Part shown: positions 53,121 to 63,620 of the stretch, piece by piece
How the letters are laid out: the number at the start of each line of letters is the position of its first letter
Position numbering within the stretch: position 1 is the first letter of the stretch
Assembly (NCBI RefSeq): GCF_025244765.1
Contig: NZ_CP104209.1
Location: 1,928,501-1,992,500 of the forward strand
From: Empedobacter stercoris
GTDB lineage: Bacteria; Bacteroidota; Bacteroidia; Flavobacteriales; Weeksellaceae
Direction of reading: 5' to 3'
DNA length: 64,000 nt
The notes under the pieces: model-generated
Database searches by the model: none
What the model saw: the letters and a program-made list of their open reading frames with translations, nothing else
What the model was told of the DNA's origin: nothing
Made by a program: the position numbers and the translations under genes

Positions 53121-55376
53121 ATGAAAAAAACATTTACAATTTTATTTTTAAATATTTTAATTTTTAATTTTGCGCAAACTTTAGATCCACCAAAATTTTC
53201 ACATGAAAGTGGATTTTATGATAAAGATTTTAATTTAGAATTATCTCATTCAGACCCTAATGTTAAAATTGTTTATACAATAGATTCTTCAGAACCAGAT
53301 ATTAATAATTTAGAAGGGAGAACCTATAAATATAAAAAACAATATCCTCAGTATCCACATGATACTCCTTTTGAATTCTTTGAAAATTCTCTAAAATCAA
53401 ATTTATACTTAAATTCAATTGAGGTATATGACAGATCGAATGAAGAGAATAGAATTTCTAATATCTCAACTTCTTTCCAAAAAGATCAGTATTTTCCAAC
53501 GGAAAAAATGGATAAAAGCTTTGTAGTAAGAGTTAAAGCCTATAAAGACGATAATTCATATTCAGAAACTATTACCAATGTATATTTTATCAATAAAACG
53601 TATACTTTACCTATTGCTAGTATTAATGTGAATGATGATGCTTTATTTGGATATGAAAATGGATTATTTGTAGCAGGAAAAAAGTTTGATGATTGGAGAT
53701 TAACTAATTCTACTGATATAGCAGGATCATGGACTACTGCAAATTATTGGAATTCAGGGTCTACTTCTGAAGTTCCTGTTAATTTTATTTACTTAGCTGA
53801 CCAAACTGTAAAAATTAATCAAACAGTAGGAGTAAGAAATCATGGAAATGGCTCAAGACATTTAAAAAATAGATCACATCGCATTTATGCTAAATCTGAC
53901 TATGGAAAAAAAGACTTAAAGTATAATTTTTTTAGCGATTATGATATTGATACATTCAAACGATTAATTTTAAGAAATTCAGGACAGGATACATATAGTA
54001 CTTTATTTAGAGATGCTTTTGTACAGAAATTGAATGAGCATTTGAATTTTGATACGCAAAACTATCAGCCTGTATTAAGCTTTGTTAATGGAGAATTTTA
54101 TGGTATTTATAATTTAAGAGAACGTTATGATGAAAAATATTTAGAAGAGATCTATGGAATTAAAGAAAAAGATATTGATTATATAGAACAAACTTCTATT
54201 GTTGAAGCTTCTATAGGTGATCTTAAATTTTATAATGAAACTCTTGATTTTTTTAAAAATAATGATATATCAATTAATAATAATTATCAAAGAGGTATTA
54301 CCTACGTAGATGAAATAAATTTTTCAGATTATCATATAGCACAAATTTTTGCAGCTAATTATGATTGGCCATATAATAATAACGAATTTTTTAGAAAAAG
54401 AATTAATTATACGCCAGATGCTATTTATGGACAAGACGGAAGATTCAGATGGTTAATGAAAGATCTTGATATAAGTTTTAATGGAGATCAAGATTGGGTA
54501 CCCAATTCGTATAAGCATAATACACTACAACAAGCAATATCTTCGATTAATCACGGAGGTGAGATATATGAAAATCATATATTGATAGGATTATTAGAGA
54601 ATGAAAATTTTAAAAATTATTTTATTAATCGCTTTGCTGATTTATTAAATACAACATATAAAAAAGAACATGTTATTGAATTAATCGATTTAATGCAAAA
54701 TAATATTCGTCAAGAAATGCCTCAAAATATTAGTCGTTGGAATTTAATTAATTCAATAGAGGATTGGGACAAAAATATTGAAATAATGAGAGAGTTTTCT
54801 CGTTTAAGGCCACATTATCAAATAGAACACTTATCTGAATTCTTTAAATTAAATGGAACTTATAACTTAAAAACTGAAACTAACAATATATCTCAAGGAT
54901 TTGTAAAAGTTAATACAATTGAAATTAATAATTCTACTATAGGAATTGGAGATGATTATCAAACGTGGTCTGGAAAATATTTTCAAAAGGTTCCGTTGGT
55001 TGTTGAAGCAATAGCTTTACCTGGATATAAATTTTCGCATTGGGAAGGAGATATAAGTTCGACAGATCAGAAAATTACTATCAACTCTGAAAAAGATGTC
55101 TATGTTAAAGCTATTTTTGAAAAAACGTTAGGAGTAGGCGATTTAGATAAAGTTGATTTTATACTATTTCCGAATCCAGTACAAGATATATTAAATATAG
55201 CTTCAAGTTCTAAAAGTAAAATTGAATATAAGATATCAAATATTATTGGACAAATAGTTGAACATAACTCAACCAATAATCAAAAAATTGATGTAAGTAA
55301 ACTTAAACAAGGTGTTTACATTATCCAATTAACTCAAGATAATAAAAGAACAACGAAAAAATTCATAAAAAAATAG
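53121..55376 (+). CDS. CotH kinase family protein with T9SS sorting domain
   Basis: 751 residues. Signal peptide (ends FNFAQ). A chitobiase/hexosaminidase-like beta domain with VYTIDSSEPD near 52 opens the mature part. The CotH kinase-like domain spans about 235-560 with VRNHGNGSRHLKNRSHRIYA, RLILRNSGQDTYSTLFRDAF, VNGEFYGIYNLRERYDEKYL and GRFRWLMKDLDISFNGD. Then an InlB-type repeat (FSHWEGDIS...) and a C-terminal T9SS type A domain (LFPNPVQDILNI...LKQGVYIIQLTQD). Kinase activity on surface proteins is known for CotH in Bacillus spores; here it would act on the cell surface or outside. Confidence 0.9.
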   Translation: MKKTFTILFLNILIFNFAQTLDPPKFSHESGFYDKDFNLELSHSDPNVKIVYTIDSSEPDINNLEGRTYKYKKQYPQYPHDTPFEFFENSLKSNLYLNSIEVYDRSNEENRISNISTSFQKDQYFPTEKMDKSFVVRVKAYKDDNSYSETITNVYFINKTYTLPIASINVNDDALFGYENGLFVAGKKFDDWRLTNSTDIAGSWTTANYWNSGSTSEVPVNFIYLADQTVKINQTVGVRNHGNGSRHLKNRSHRIYAKSDYGKKDLKYNFFSDYDIDTFKRLILRNSGQDTYSTLFRDAFVQKLNEHLNFDTQNYQPVLSFVNGEFYGIYNLRERYDEKYLEEIYGIKEKDIDYIEQTSIVEASIGDLKFYNETLDFFKNNDISINNNYQRGITYVDEINFSDYHIAQIFAANYDWPYNNNEFFRKRINYTPDAIYGQDGRFRWLMKDLDISFNGDQDWVPNSYKHNTLQQAISSINHGGEIYENHILIGLLENENFKNYFINRFADLLNTTYKKEHVIELIDLMQNNIRQEMPQNISRWNLINSIEDWDKNIEIMREFSRLRPHYQIEHLSEFFKLNGTYNLKTETNNISQGFVKVNTIEINNSTIGIGDDYQTWSGKYFQKVPLVVEAIALPGYKFSHWEGDISSTDQKITINSEKDVYVKAIFEKTLGVGDLDKVDFILFPNPVQDILNIASSSKSKIEYKISNIIGQIVEHNSTNNQKIDVSKLKQGVYIIQLTQDNKRTTKKFIKK

Positions 55377-55381
55377 TTTAT

Positions 55382-55409
55382 AAAGTCGCTTATTCAGCGA
55401 CTTTTTTTA
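55382..55409 (+). terminator. Terminator after the CotH-like gene
   Basis: Stem AAAGTCGCT (55382-55390) / AGCGACTTT (55396-55404), loop TATTC, T run. Confidence 0.9.
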
Positions 55410-55510
55410 TGTTTAATGAATAAGTTTTCAGAACTTTAACAAAGTTTTTACGTTAATAAAACAACCATAAACGTAATTTACGCATCTAAATAGTAAGAAA
55501 GAAAGGGATT

Positions 55511-56053
55511 TTGGACGAGAAACAACTGATAAAAGCTTGTATCAACAATGATTCGAAAGCACAAAGGCTGCTTTACGAAAAATACGATGCGCTTTTTTTT
55601 GCAGTTTGTAAACGTTATTTTACAGATATACAACAAGCGGAAGATGCTTTGGTAAAAGGCTTTTTGAAGATATTTCAAAATCTTAAAAGTTATTCGTTTG
55701 AAGGTAGTTTTGAAGGTTGGATGAGACGAATTATGATCAACGAATGTCTGATGGAATTGCGAAAAAATAAAATTTTTCATCTCAATGTAGACGATTACTC
55801 CTCTTCTATTTCATCCAATCAGGAGGCTTCGCAACAAATAGAGGAAGATGATGTGATGAAACTCCTCGATTATTTGCCCGATGGCTGTCGTCTCGTGTTT
55901 ACCCTCTACGTTATTGAGGGATATAAGCACAAAGAAATTGCTGAAAATTTAGGTATTACAGAAGGTACATCGAAATCGCAACTCAATTTAGCGAAAACGA
56001 AATTAAAGGAAATGTTAAGTAAGAATGAACATATAAAATCAAATTTATCGTGA
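55511..56053 (+). CDS. ECF-type RNA polymerase sigma factor
   Basis: 180 residues from a TTG at 55511. Region 2 (LLYEKYDALFFAVCKRYFTDIQQAEDALVKGFLKIFQNLKSY, about 18-60) and region 4 (LPDGCRLVFTLYVIEGYKHKEIAENLGITEGTSKSQLNLAKTKL, about 118-165) are complete. Regions 2 and 4 are joined by a short linker, as in ECF sigma factors. The neighbouring gene, overlapping by 4 bp, encodes a single-span membrane protein that may restrain it. Target promoters unknown. Confidence 0.93.
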   Translation: MDEKQLIKACINNDSKAQRLLYEKYDALFFAVCKRYFTDIQQAEDALVKGFLKIFQNLKSYSFEGSFEGWMRRIMINECLMELRKNKIFHLNVDDYSSSISSNQEASQQIEEDDVMKLLDYLPDGCRLVFTLYVIEGYKHKEIAENLGITEGTSKSQLNLAKTKLKEMLSKNEHIKSNLS

Positions 56054-57087
56054 ACACAAATGATCCAATAGAAGATTTATTCCGATCAAAAAGTAACGAA
56101 ACTGTCGGTGAAAAACCGAGAGATTTGGTTTGGAAACGTATTGAGTTTGGTTTACAGAACGAAGAAAAGAAAAAGAAACCTATACGCGAATTTATTTCCA
56201 GCGTTTGGTTTTCAGCTGCTGTTTTTGCATTAATTGCGATTCCTTATTTTGTACTTTTTATCGAAAATATTAATTCAGAAAACAGAAAAAATTCGCTTCA
56301 AGTTGTACAAACAAATGTGCCAGTTATAGAAAAATCCTCAATTGAAGAAGAAATAACAATTGTTGATTCGAAAGATAAAATAGTAGAAGAATCGATTGAA
56401 ATTGTTAAAAATAAGAAAGTAACGAAACAACCGACATACAAAATCATCGAAGAGAAAACCGTAGGAACAATTGCAAATGAAAATTATTTACAAGATTATT
56501 CACTTGTTTCTGCGCCAACAATTGAAGCTCCTTTATCTGCACCACAAGCAATGGAAACTCGTTCTCAAGTTTTGGATTCGATTGAAAATCAGGGGCAATT
56601 TGCAAAAGCGAATTTGAATAAGATTTCAAAGGATTCTATTATTTCTGATCGATTCGGTGGTAAAGTTTCTGGAGTTGTTGCTGCTAACGGTGTAAAAAGA
56701 CAGATTACAAAACAAAAAGATACTTCGGAAGTGATGAAAATGACTGTTGTGGCAGAAGATAGAATAAGTAACACTACTTTGGAAACAGCTCCAGTTTTGG
56801 AAGTTTCTCCAAAGAAATCAATGGTTAATAAATCAATAATTATTTATAAACCATTAAAGTTTACGGTAAAGTCGGATATTCTTCGGACAAATTTTAAATT
56901 GTTGAATGTTTCAACATCATCAAAATTAGTGTTTGAAAGTTCTACAAATAGTGTGATGATAACTTTCCAAAAAGTGAAAGATAAAATTACGTTGACAACA
57001 AATCAACCCAAAATGGATGCAGTTTTATTAGGAATATTAGAAAAGAATAAAAAAGAAATTTTTGAATATTATTCAAAACCAAAATAA
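56050..57087 (+). CDS. Single-span membrane protein coupled to the ECF sigma gene (putative anti-sigma)
   Basis: 345 residues from a GTG at 56050, overlapping the sigma gene by 4 bp (GTGA), so translation is coupled. A cytoplasmic N-terminus of about 50 residues with DPIEDLFRSKSNETVGEKPRDLVWKRIE precedes one span (SVWFSAAVFALIAIPYFVLFI, about 50-70) and a long periplasmic part rich in Glu/Ile/Lys/Ser. No zinc-finger (HxxxCxxC) anti-sigma motif is seen, so the anti-sigma role is from position only. Ends at a terminator shared with ribF. Confidence 0.68.
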   Translation: MNTNDPIEDLFRSKSNETVGEKPRDLVWKRIEFGLQNEEKKKKPIREFISSVWFSAAVFALIAIPYFVLFIENINSENRKNSLQVVQTNVPVIEKSSIEEEITIVDSKDKIVEESIEIVKNKKVTKQPTYKIIEEKTVGTIANENYLQDYSLVSAPTIEAPLSAPQAMETRSQVLDSIENQGQFAKANLNKISKDSIISDRFGGKVSGVVAANGVKRQITKQKDTSEVMKMTVVAEDRISNTTLETAPVLEVSPKKSMVNKSIIIYKPLKFTVKSDILRTNFKLLNVSTSSKLVFESSTNSVMITFQKVKDKITLTTNQPKMDAVLLGILEKNKKEIFEYYSKPK

Positions 57088-57090
57088 GAA

Positions 57091-57117
57091 ATAAAGGTTC
57101 GCAATGCGAACCTTTAT
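57091..57117. terminator. Bidirectional terminator between the ECF partner gene and ribF
   Basis: 12-bp stem ATAAAGGTTCGC (57091-57102) / GCGAACCTTTAT (57106-57117), 3-nt loop. Confidence 0.85.
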
Positions 57118-58046
57118 TTCTTATTTCCATATAAACGTATTGCGTTTTCTTTGTCTTGATTCATGGCAGCAATTAATTCGTCAAGCGAATTAAATTTCTT
57201 TTCATCTCTTAATCTTTCTAAAAATTCGAGGCGAATAGTTTCTCCATAAATCGTTTGATCAAAATCCAAAATATTCACTTCTACTCGATGTTCTCTCGTA
57301 TTTGTTACTGTTTCTCTAAATCCGATGCTCAATAAACCTAAATATTTTTGATTATCCACAAAAACATCAACTGCATAAACGCCATCTTTTGGAATTAATT
57401 TATTGGGATCAACTTGTAAATTAGCTGTAGGAAAACCAAGTGTACGCCCAATTTTATCTCCATGAACAACTTTTCCAGATAGCGGATAATTGTAATTTAA
57501 TGCTTTGTTCGCATACGAGATGTTTCCTTCGATAAGTGCATTTCTAATTTTTGTAGAACTTACCGCCACATCATTTTCTTCAACAGCTTTTAGTTGAATC
57601 AAATTGAAACCATATTCTTTCGAAAGAACTTGTAATTGCTCAAAATTTCCTTCTCTATTTTTCCCGAAATGATGATCGTAACCAATCACTAATGTATCAA
57701 TATGCAATTGATCAACAAGAAAATTTTTGACAAATTCTACCGAAGTAACTTGTGAGAATTCTTTTGTAAACGCTTGAATAATCAAATGTTCTAACCCAAA
57801 TTGACGCAAAACATTTTCTTTTTCTTCTAAAGTGTTCAAAAATTTAAGATCACAATTTGGCTGTAAAACCATTCGAGGATGTGGATTAAACGTAATCAAA
57901 ACACTTTCTCCATCAATTTTTTTTGCAATTGTATTGAGTTGTTTTAGAATAGATTGATGACCAATGTGTGCACCATCAAACATGCCCAAAGTAAGGACAG
58001 GACGTTTGATAGATTTGATTTCTTCTAAGGATTGATAAACGTTCAC
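57114..58046 (-). CDS. ribF: Bifunctional riboflavin kinase / FAD synthetase
   Basis: 310 residues, full length. N-terminal nucleotidyltransferase with LTLGMFDGAHIGHQSIL and VIGYDHHFGKNREGN; C-terminal flavokinase with VVHGDKIGRTLGFPTANL and DGVYAVDVFVDNQKYLGLLSIG. It makes FMN and FAD in the cytoplasm. Divergent from atpD, with a 19-bp inverted repeat in the gap. Confidence 0.96.
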   Translation of the reverse strand: MNVYQSLEEIKSIKRPVLTLGMFDGAHIGHQSILKQLNTIAKKIDGESVLITFNPHPRMVLQPNCDLKFLNTLEEKENVLRQFGLEHLIIQAFTKEFSQVTSVEFVKNFLVDQLHIDTLVIGYDHHFGKNREGNFEQLQVLSKEYGFNLIQLKAVEENDVAVSSTKIRNALIEGNISYANKALNYNYPLSGKVVHGDKIGRTLGFPTANLQVDPNKLIPKDGVYAVDVFVDNQKYLGLLSIGFRETVTNTREHRVEVNILDFDQTIYGETIRLEFLERLRDEKKFNSLDELIAAMNQDKENAIRLYGNKK

Positions 58047-58122
58047 TAAAAATGATTTTGCACAAAATTAAGGCTTTCAAATCGAACTTCAAATCTATTT
58101 TTAATTTCCTTTGATTGTAATG

Positions 58123-58141
58123 TTTTGATTATTAATCAAAA
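58123..58141. repeat. 19-bp inverted repeat in the ribF-atpD gap
   Basis: TTTTGATTA (58123-58131), one central T, and TAATCAAAA (58133-58141): a perfect 9-bp arm pair. It lies between divergent ribF and atpD, about 75 bp upstream of the candidate atpD promoter box. Operator role is possible but AT content makes chance symmetry more likely. Confidence 0.5.
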
Positions 58142-58192
58142 TATTATGACAAAAATCTTAAAAAGTATACAAATAATACAATGTTTTTAACT

Positions 58193-58200
58193 TACCTTTG
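58193..58200 (+). promoter_or_regulatory. Candidate atpD promoter -7 box
   Basis: TACCTTTG matches TAnnTTTG, ending 34 bp before the atpD ATG. Confidence 0.45.
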
Positions 58201-58216
58201 CACCCAAATAAAATAA

Positions 58217-59743
<1,527 letters not shown>

Positions 59744-59764
59744 TATTTTTATATAACAATATAG

Positions 59765-59816
59765 AAGAGTGCTTACGTTTCTTTTACTCTAAAAGTTACT
59801 AAGTACTCTTTTTTTT
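59765..59816 (+). terminator. Terminator-like hairpin between atpD and atpC
   Basis: AAGAGT (59765-59770) pairs with ACTCTT (59805-59810) and CTTA with TAAG, each flanking a one-base mismatch, with an inner CTTTT/AAAAG stem-loop, followed by a run of T. Only 14 bp separate it from the atpC ATG. It could reduce atpC transcription or define a processing site. Confidence 0.6.
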
Positions 59817-59830
59817 AAAACAATAGGATT

Positions 59831-60124
59831 ATGCACTTACAAATTATTACGCCAGAATTCGTAGTTTTCGATGCAGTAGTAGATGCTGTTACTTTACCAG
59901 GAAAAGATGGTGAATTTCAGTTATTAAACAACCACGCTCCTATCGTTGCAACTTTAGGTGAAGGAACAATCAAAATTTACGTTCACACAAAAACTTTCGA
60001 AGATTTCGATAATATTTCAGGTAAAGTTTATAGCTCTCCATCAAATGAGTCTACATTATTATTAGACATTAAAGGAGGAACAATTGAAATGAACAACAAT
60101 AAAGTAATCGTTTTAGCAAACTAA
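59831..60124 (+). CDS. atpC: ATP synthase F1 subunit epsilon (short form)
   Basis: 97 residues, beta-sandwich domain only (LQIITPEFVVFDAVVDAVTLPGKDGEFQLLNNHAPIVATLGEGTIKIY). It lacks the two-helix C-terminal domain of longer epsilon subunits, which is common in this group. It links the central stalk of F1. Separated from atpD by a hairpin. Confidence 0.95.
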   Translation: MHLQIITPEFVVFDAVVDAVTLPGKDGEFQLLNNHAPIVATLGEGTIKIYVHTKTFEDFDNISGKVYSSPSNESTLLLDIKGGTIEMNNNKVIVLAN

Positions 60125-60148
60125 TTACTTTTTTTGAACAAATATTAC

Positions 60149-60178
60149 AAAAGGAGATCAATTTTGATCTCCTTTTTT
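60149..60178 (+). terminator. Terminator after atpC
   Basis: 13-bp stem AAAAGGAGATCAA (60149-60161) / TTGATCTCCTTTT (60164-60176) with a 2- to 4-nt loop. Confidence 0.88.
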
Positions 60179-60360
60179 GTTTCCTCATAATTATACTCGA
60201 TAATTTCTTCAAATAATATTCTATAAAATTTAGATTAATAGTTTTTCCAGTATTGATTTACCTATAAAATATAAACTTATTCTAATTAATTAAATATTAT
60301 AGAAATGTTTTCTAAAAAATAGTTTTAATATTTTATAATTTAGAAAATAATTCTAATTTC

Positions 60361-60465
60361 ACTTCATCAAAAAAGGAGTTACGAAAGGTAACCCAAAATG
60401 AGCTAAAATTTTTCAGATGAAGTACAATTCTCAAAAACATTCTTTTGGACACGGTGTCCTACTTC
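60361..60465 (+). ncRNA. Candidate structured leader RNA of the metY-metX operon
   Basis: In the 455-bp gap before metY. An outer stem ACTTCATC (60361-60368) / GATGAAGT (60416-60423) encloses a hairpin GGAGTTAC / GTAACCC with a GAAAG loop and an unpaired AAAATGAGCTAAAATTTTTCA-like arm. Downstream, TACTTC (60460-60465), just after a GGACAC/GTGTCC hairpin, can pair with GAAGTA (60419-60424), competing with the outer stem. This on/off geometry fits a regulatory RNA such as a riboswitch. I could not match the SAM-I or SAM-II patterns, and no terminator U-tract follows. Confidence 0.35.
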
Positions 60466-60555
60466 AAAATATTTATAATTGTGTCAATAGTAAAATCAGA
60501 ATGTGTTATTGTTAATTTAATACAACAAACCTACTCTACCCTACAATTTAATTAA

Positions 60556-61887
<1,332 letters not shown>

Positions 61888-61914
61888 TCCGTTACTTTCG
61901 AATATAATTTAATA

Positions 61915-62922
61915 ATGAATTTTCAACAATATCATTATAATCGACCTTTTCAATTAGAAAATGGTCAAACTTTAGAAAATTTAACCATTGCCTATCACAC
62001 GGCAGGAACTTTAAACAACAAGAAAGATAATATCATTTGGGTTTGCCATGCACTTACGGCAAACTCAGATGTTTTTGATTGGTGGGCAGGTCTTTTTGGA
62101 GAAAATGATTTATTTAATCCAAAAGATCATTTTATTATTTGTGCAAATGTCATTGGATCCAATTACGGAACCACAAATCCAATGTCTATAAATCCGGCTA
62201 CAAATACGCCTTATTACAGAGATTTTCCAACGATCACAATAAAAGACATGGCCAATGCGCATCAACTTTTAGCCGATTATTTAGGAATTTCGACCATTCA
62301 TTTGTTAATAGGCGGTTCGCTTGGTGGTCAACAAGCCTTAGAATTTACTTTGCTTGACAAGTTAAAGGTAGATAATTTGGTTTTGCTGGCAACAAATGCA
62401 GTTCATTCTCCGTGGGGAATTGCGTTCAACGAATCTCAGCGTTTGGCAATAGAAGCCGATCCAACTTTTAATGATATGACAGAAGATGGAGGGAAAAATG
62501 GATTGATTGCGGCGCGAACAATTGCGATGCTTTCTTATCGCACCTATTCTATATATAATGAAAAGCAAAAAGATGATCATTCGGTTTATACTGATTTCAA
62601 AGCGTCATCCTATCAAAAATACCAAGGACAGAAATTAGCAAACCGATTTAATGCGCACTCCTATTGGACGCTTTCCAAAGCCATGGATTCACAAAATATT
62701 GCTCGAAATCGAAAAAGTTTAGAGAATTCACTTGCTCAAATTTCGTCTAAAACCCTTGTGATTGGTATTTCTTCGGATATTTTATTCCCACCTACGGAGC
62801 AAAAATTTATCGCGAATCATATTCCAAATGCAACATATACCGAAATAGAATCTTTATTTGGACACGATGGTTTTTTGGTTGAACTCAAAGAATTGAATAA
62901 AATCCTAAATCATTTCGTCTAA
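61915..62922 (+). CDS. metX: Homoserine O-acetyltransferase
   Basis: 335 residues, alpha/beta hydrolase fold. Nucleophile Ser135 in LIGGSLGGQQALEF, acid Asp near 293 in GISSDILFPP and His near 322 in LFGHDGFLVE, plus the family block ATNAVHSPWGIAFNESQR. It forms O-acetylhomoserine for MetY from homoserine and acetyl-CoA. The acceptor for MetY is supplied by the upstream pathway that includes Asd encoded in this window. Confidence 0.95.
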   Translation: MNFQQYHYNRPFQLENGQTLENLTIAYHTAGTLNNKKDNIIWVCHALTANSDVFDWWAGLFGENDLFNPKDHFIICANVIGSNYGTTNPMSINPATNTPYYRDFPTITIKDMANAHQLLADYLGISTIHLLIGGSLGGQQALEFTLLDKLKVDNLVLLATNAVHSPWGIAFNESQRLAIEADPTFNDMTEDGGKNGLIAARTIAMLSYRTYSIYNEKQKDDHSVYTDFKASSYQKYQGQKLANRFNAHSYWTLSKAMDSQNIARNRKSLENSLAQISSKTLVIGISSDILFPPTEQKFIANHIPNATYTEIESLFGHDGFLVELKELNKILNHFV

Positions 62923-63620
62923 ATAATAAATGAAGCTCGAATTTTTTAAGCTTTTTATGACTAATTTATTTCGCTTTGCGAAACCTTTCCCGAGTCCATA
63001 ACCCAAAAGTAGCCGCTGCCCATTTGCTTGATTCAGCAAATCGTCACCGCCTAATCATTCCATGCAGTGAAAATACAAACCTCGCGCGCAATGAGTTTCC
63101 TTTTTTTAAAACTATAAACCGTCCAAAAAAAGTATTGTATACACTCTACTGCCACTCTACTGCCACTATGTTGCCTTTATCCTGCCTTCATCCTGCCTTT
63201 AAGTAGCGAGTAAGCTTGAGGATGTAGCTGATTTTCACGAAACTTAAATCAAAATTATGACTAAAAATATTAGTTCTATTTTTTAAGTAGCGTAGGGTAT
63301 TTTACTTTCATTTCAATAGTGACTGGAACTCAAGGTTGGAAAAATATGTTTGATAGTCTAAAAAATATAAAATAAAATTCACTCGATTTTTATATGTTTT
63401 TATGGCCAATTATAATTTCAGAATACGCTTATTTGTTAACGTAAAACTTTATTTGAATTTAAAATCATACAAAAAAAATCCACAAACAATTCTAAATACG
63501 CAATTAATTATTGTGTTTAATTTATTTTCAACAAGTAATGTTTATTTTAACTTTTTATTTGGTTTTTATAGAAAGTTGCGTATATTCGAGAGTTGGCTGA
63601 TATTTTTTTAAAAAACTCTT
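62923..63620. other. Non-coding accessory region with small hairpins and shifted composition
   Basis: About 700 bp after metX. The first half (about 62965-63240) is visibly richer in G+C than the surroundings and has short hairpins TTTCGC/GCGAAA (near 62970) and TTTGCT/AGCAAA (near 63027-63044). A tandem block of five 11-bp units follows, then TTTAAGTAGCG repeated at 63198 and 63282. The ORFs that can be drawn here (62976-63206 and 63402-63611) lack support. I read it as a recombination or repeat region before the lipoprotein gene. Confidence 0.5.
63144..63198. repeat. Five tandem 11-bp units with a fixed TGCC core
   Basis: Units CTCTACTGCCA, CTCTACTGCCA, CTATGTTGCCT, TTATCCTGCCT and TCATCCTGCCT follow each other without gaps (63144-63198). 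The first two are identical; TGCC keeps its position in all five. The period of 11 is not a multiple of three and is close to one turn of the DNA helix. Confidence 0.9.

Noticed and set aside
60361-60423. SAM-I or SAM-II riboswitch
   Set aside because: No GGCAACC-type core and too short for SAM-I; the hairpin loop is too small for the SAM-II pseudoknot although a GCTAAAA string is present. Kept only as an unclassified leader candidate.
62976-63206. 76-residue frame on the plus strand
   Set aside because: Not supported by codon use or signal; it crosses hairpins and the 11-bp repeat array, so it is more likely a by-product of non-coding sequence.
63402-63611. 69-residue frame just before the lipoprotein
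   Set aside because: AT-driven open frame of Phe/Leu/Asn residues without start-site support; it ends 10 bp before the lipoprotein ATG.
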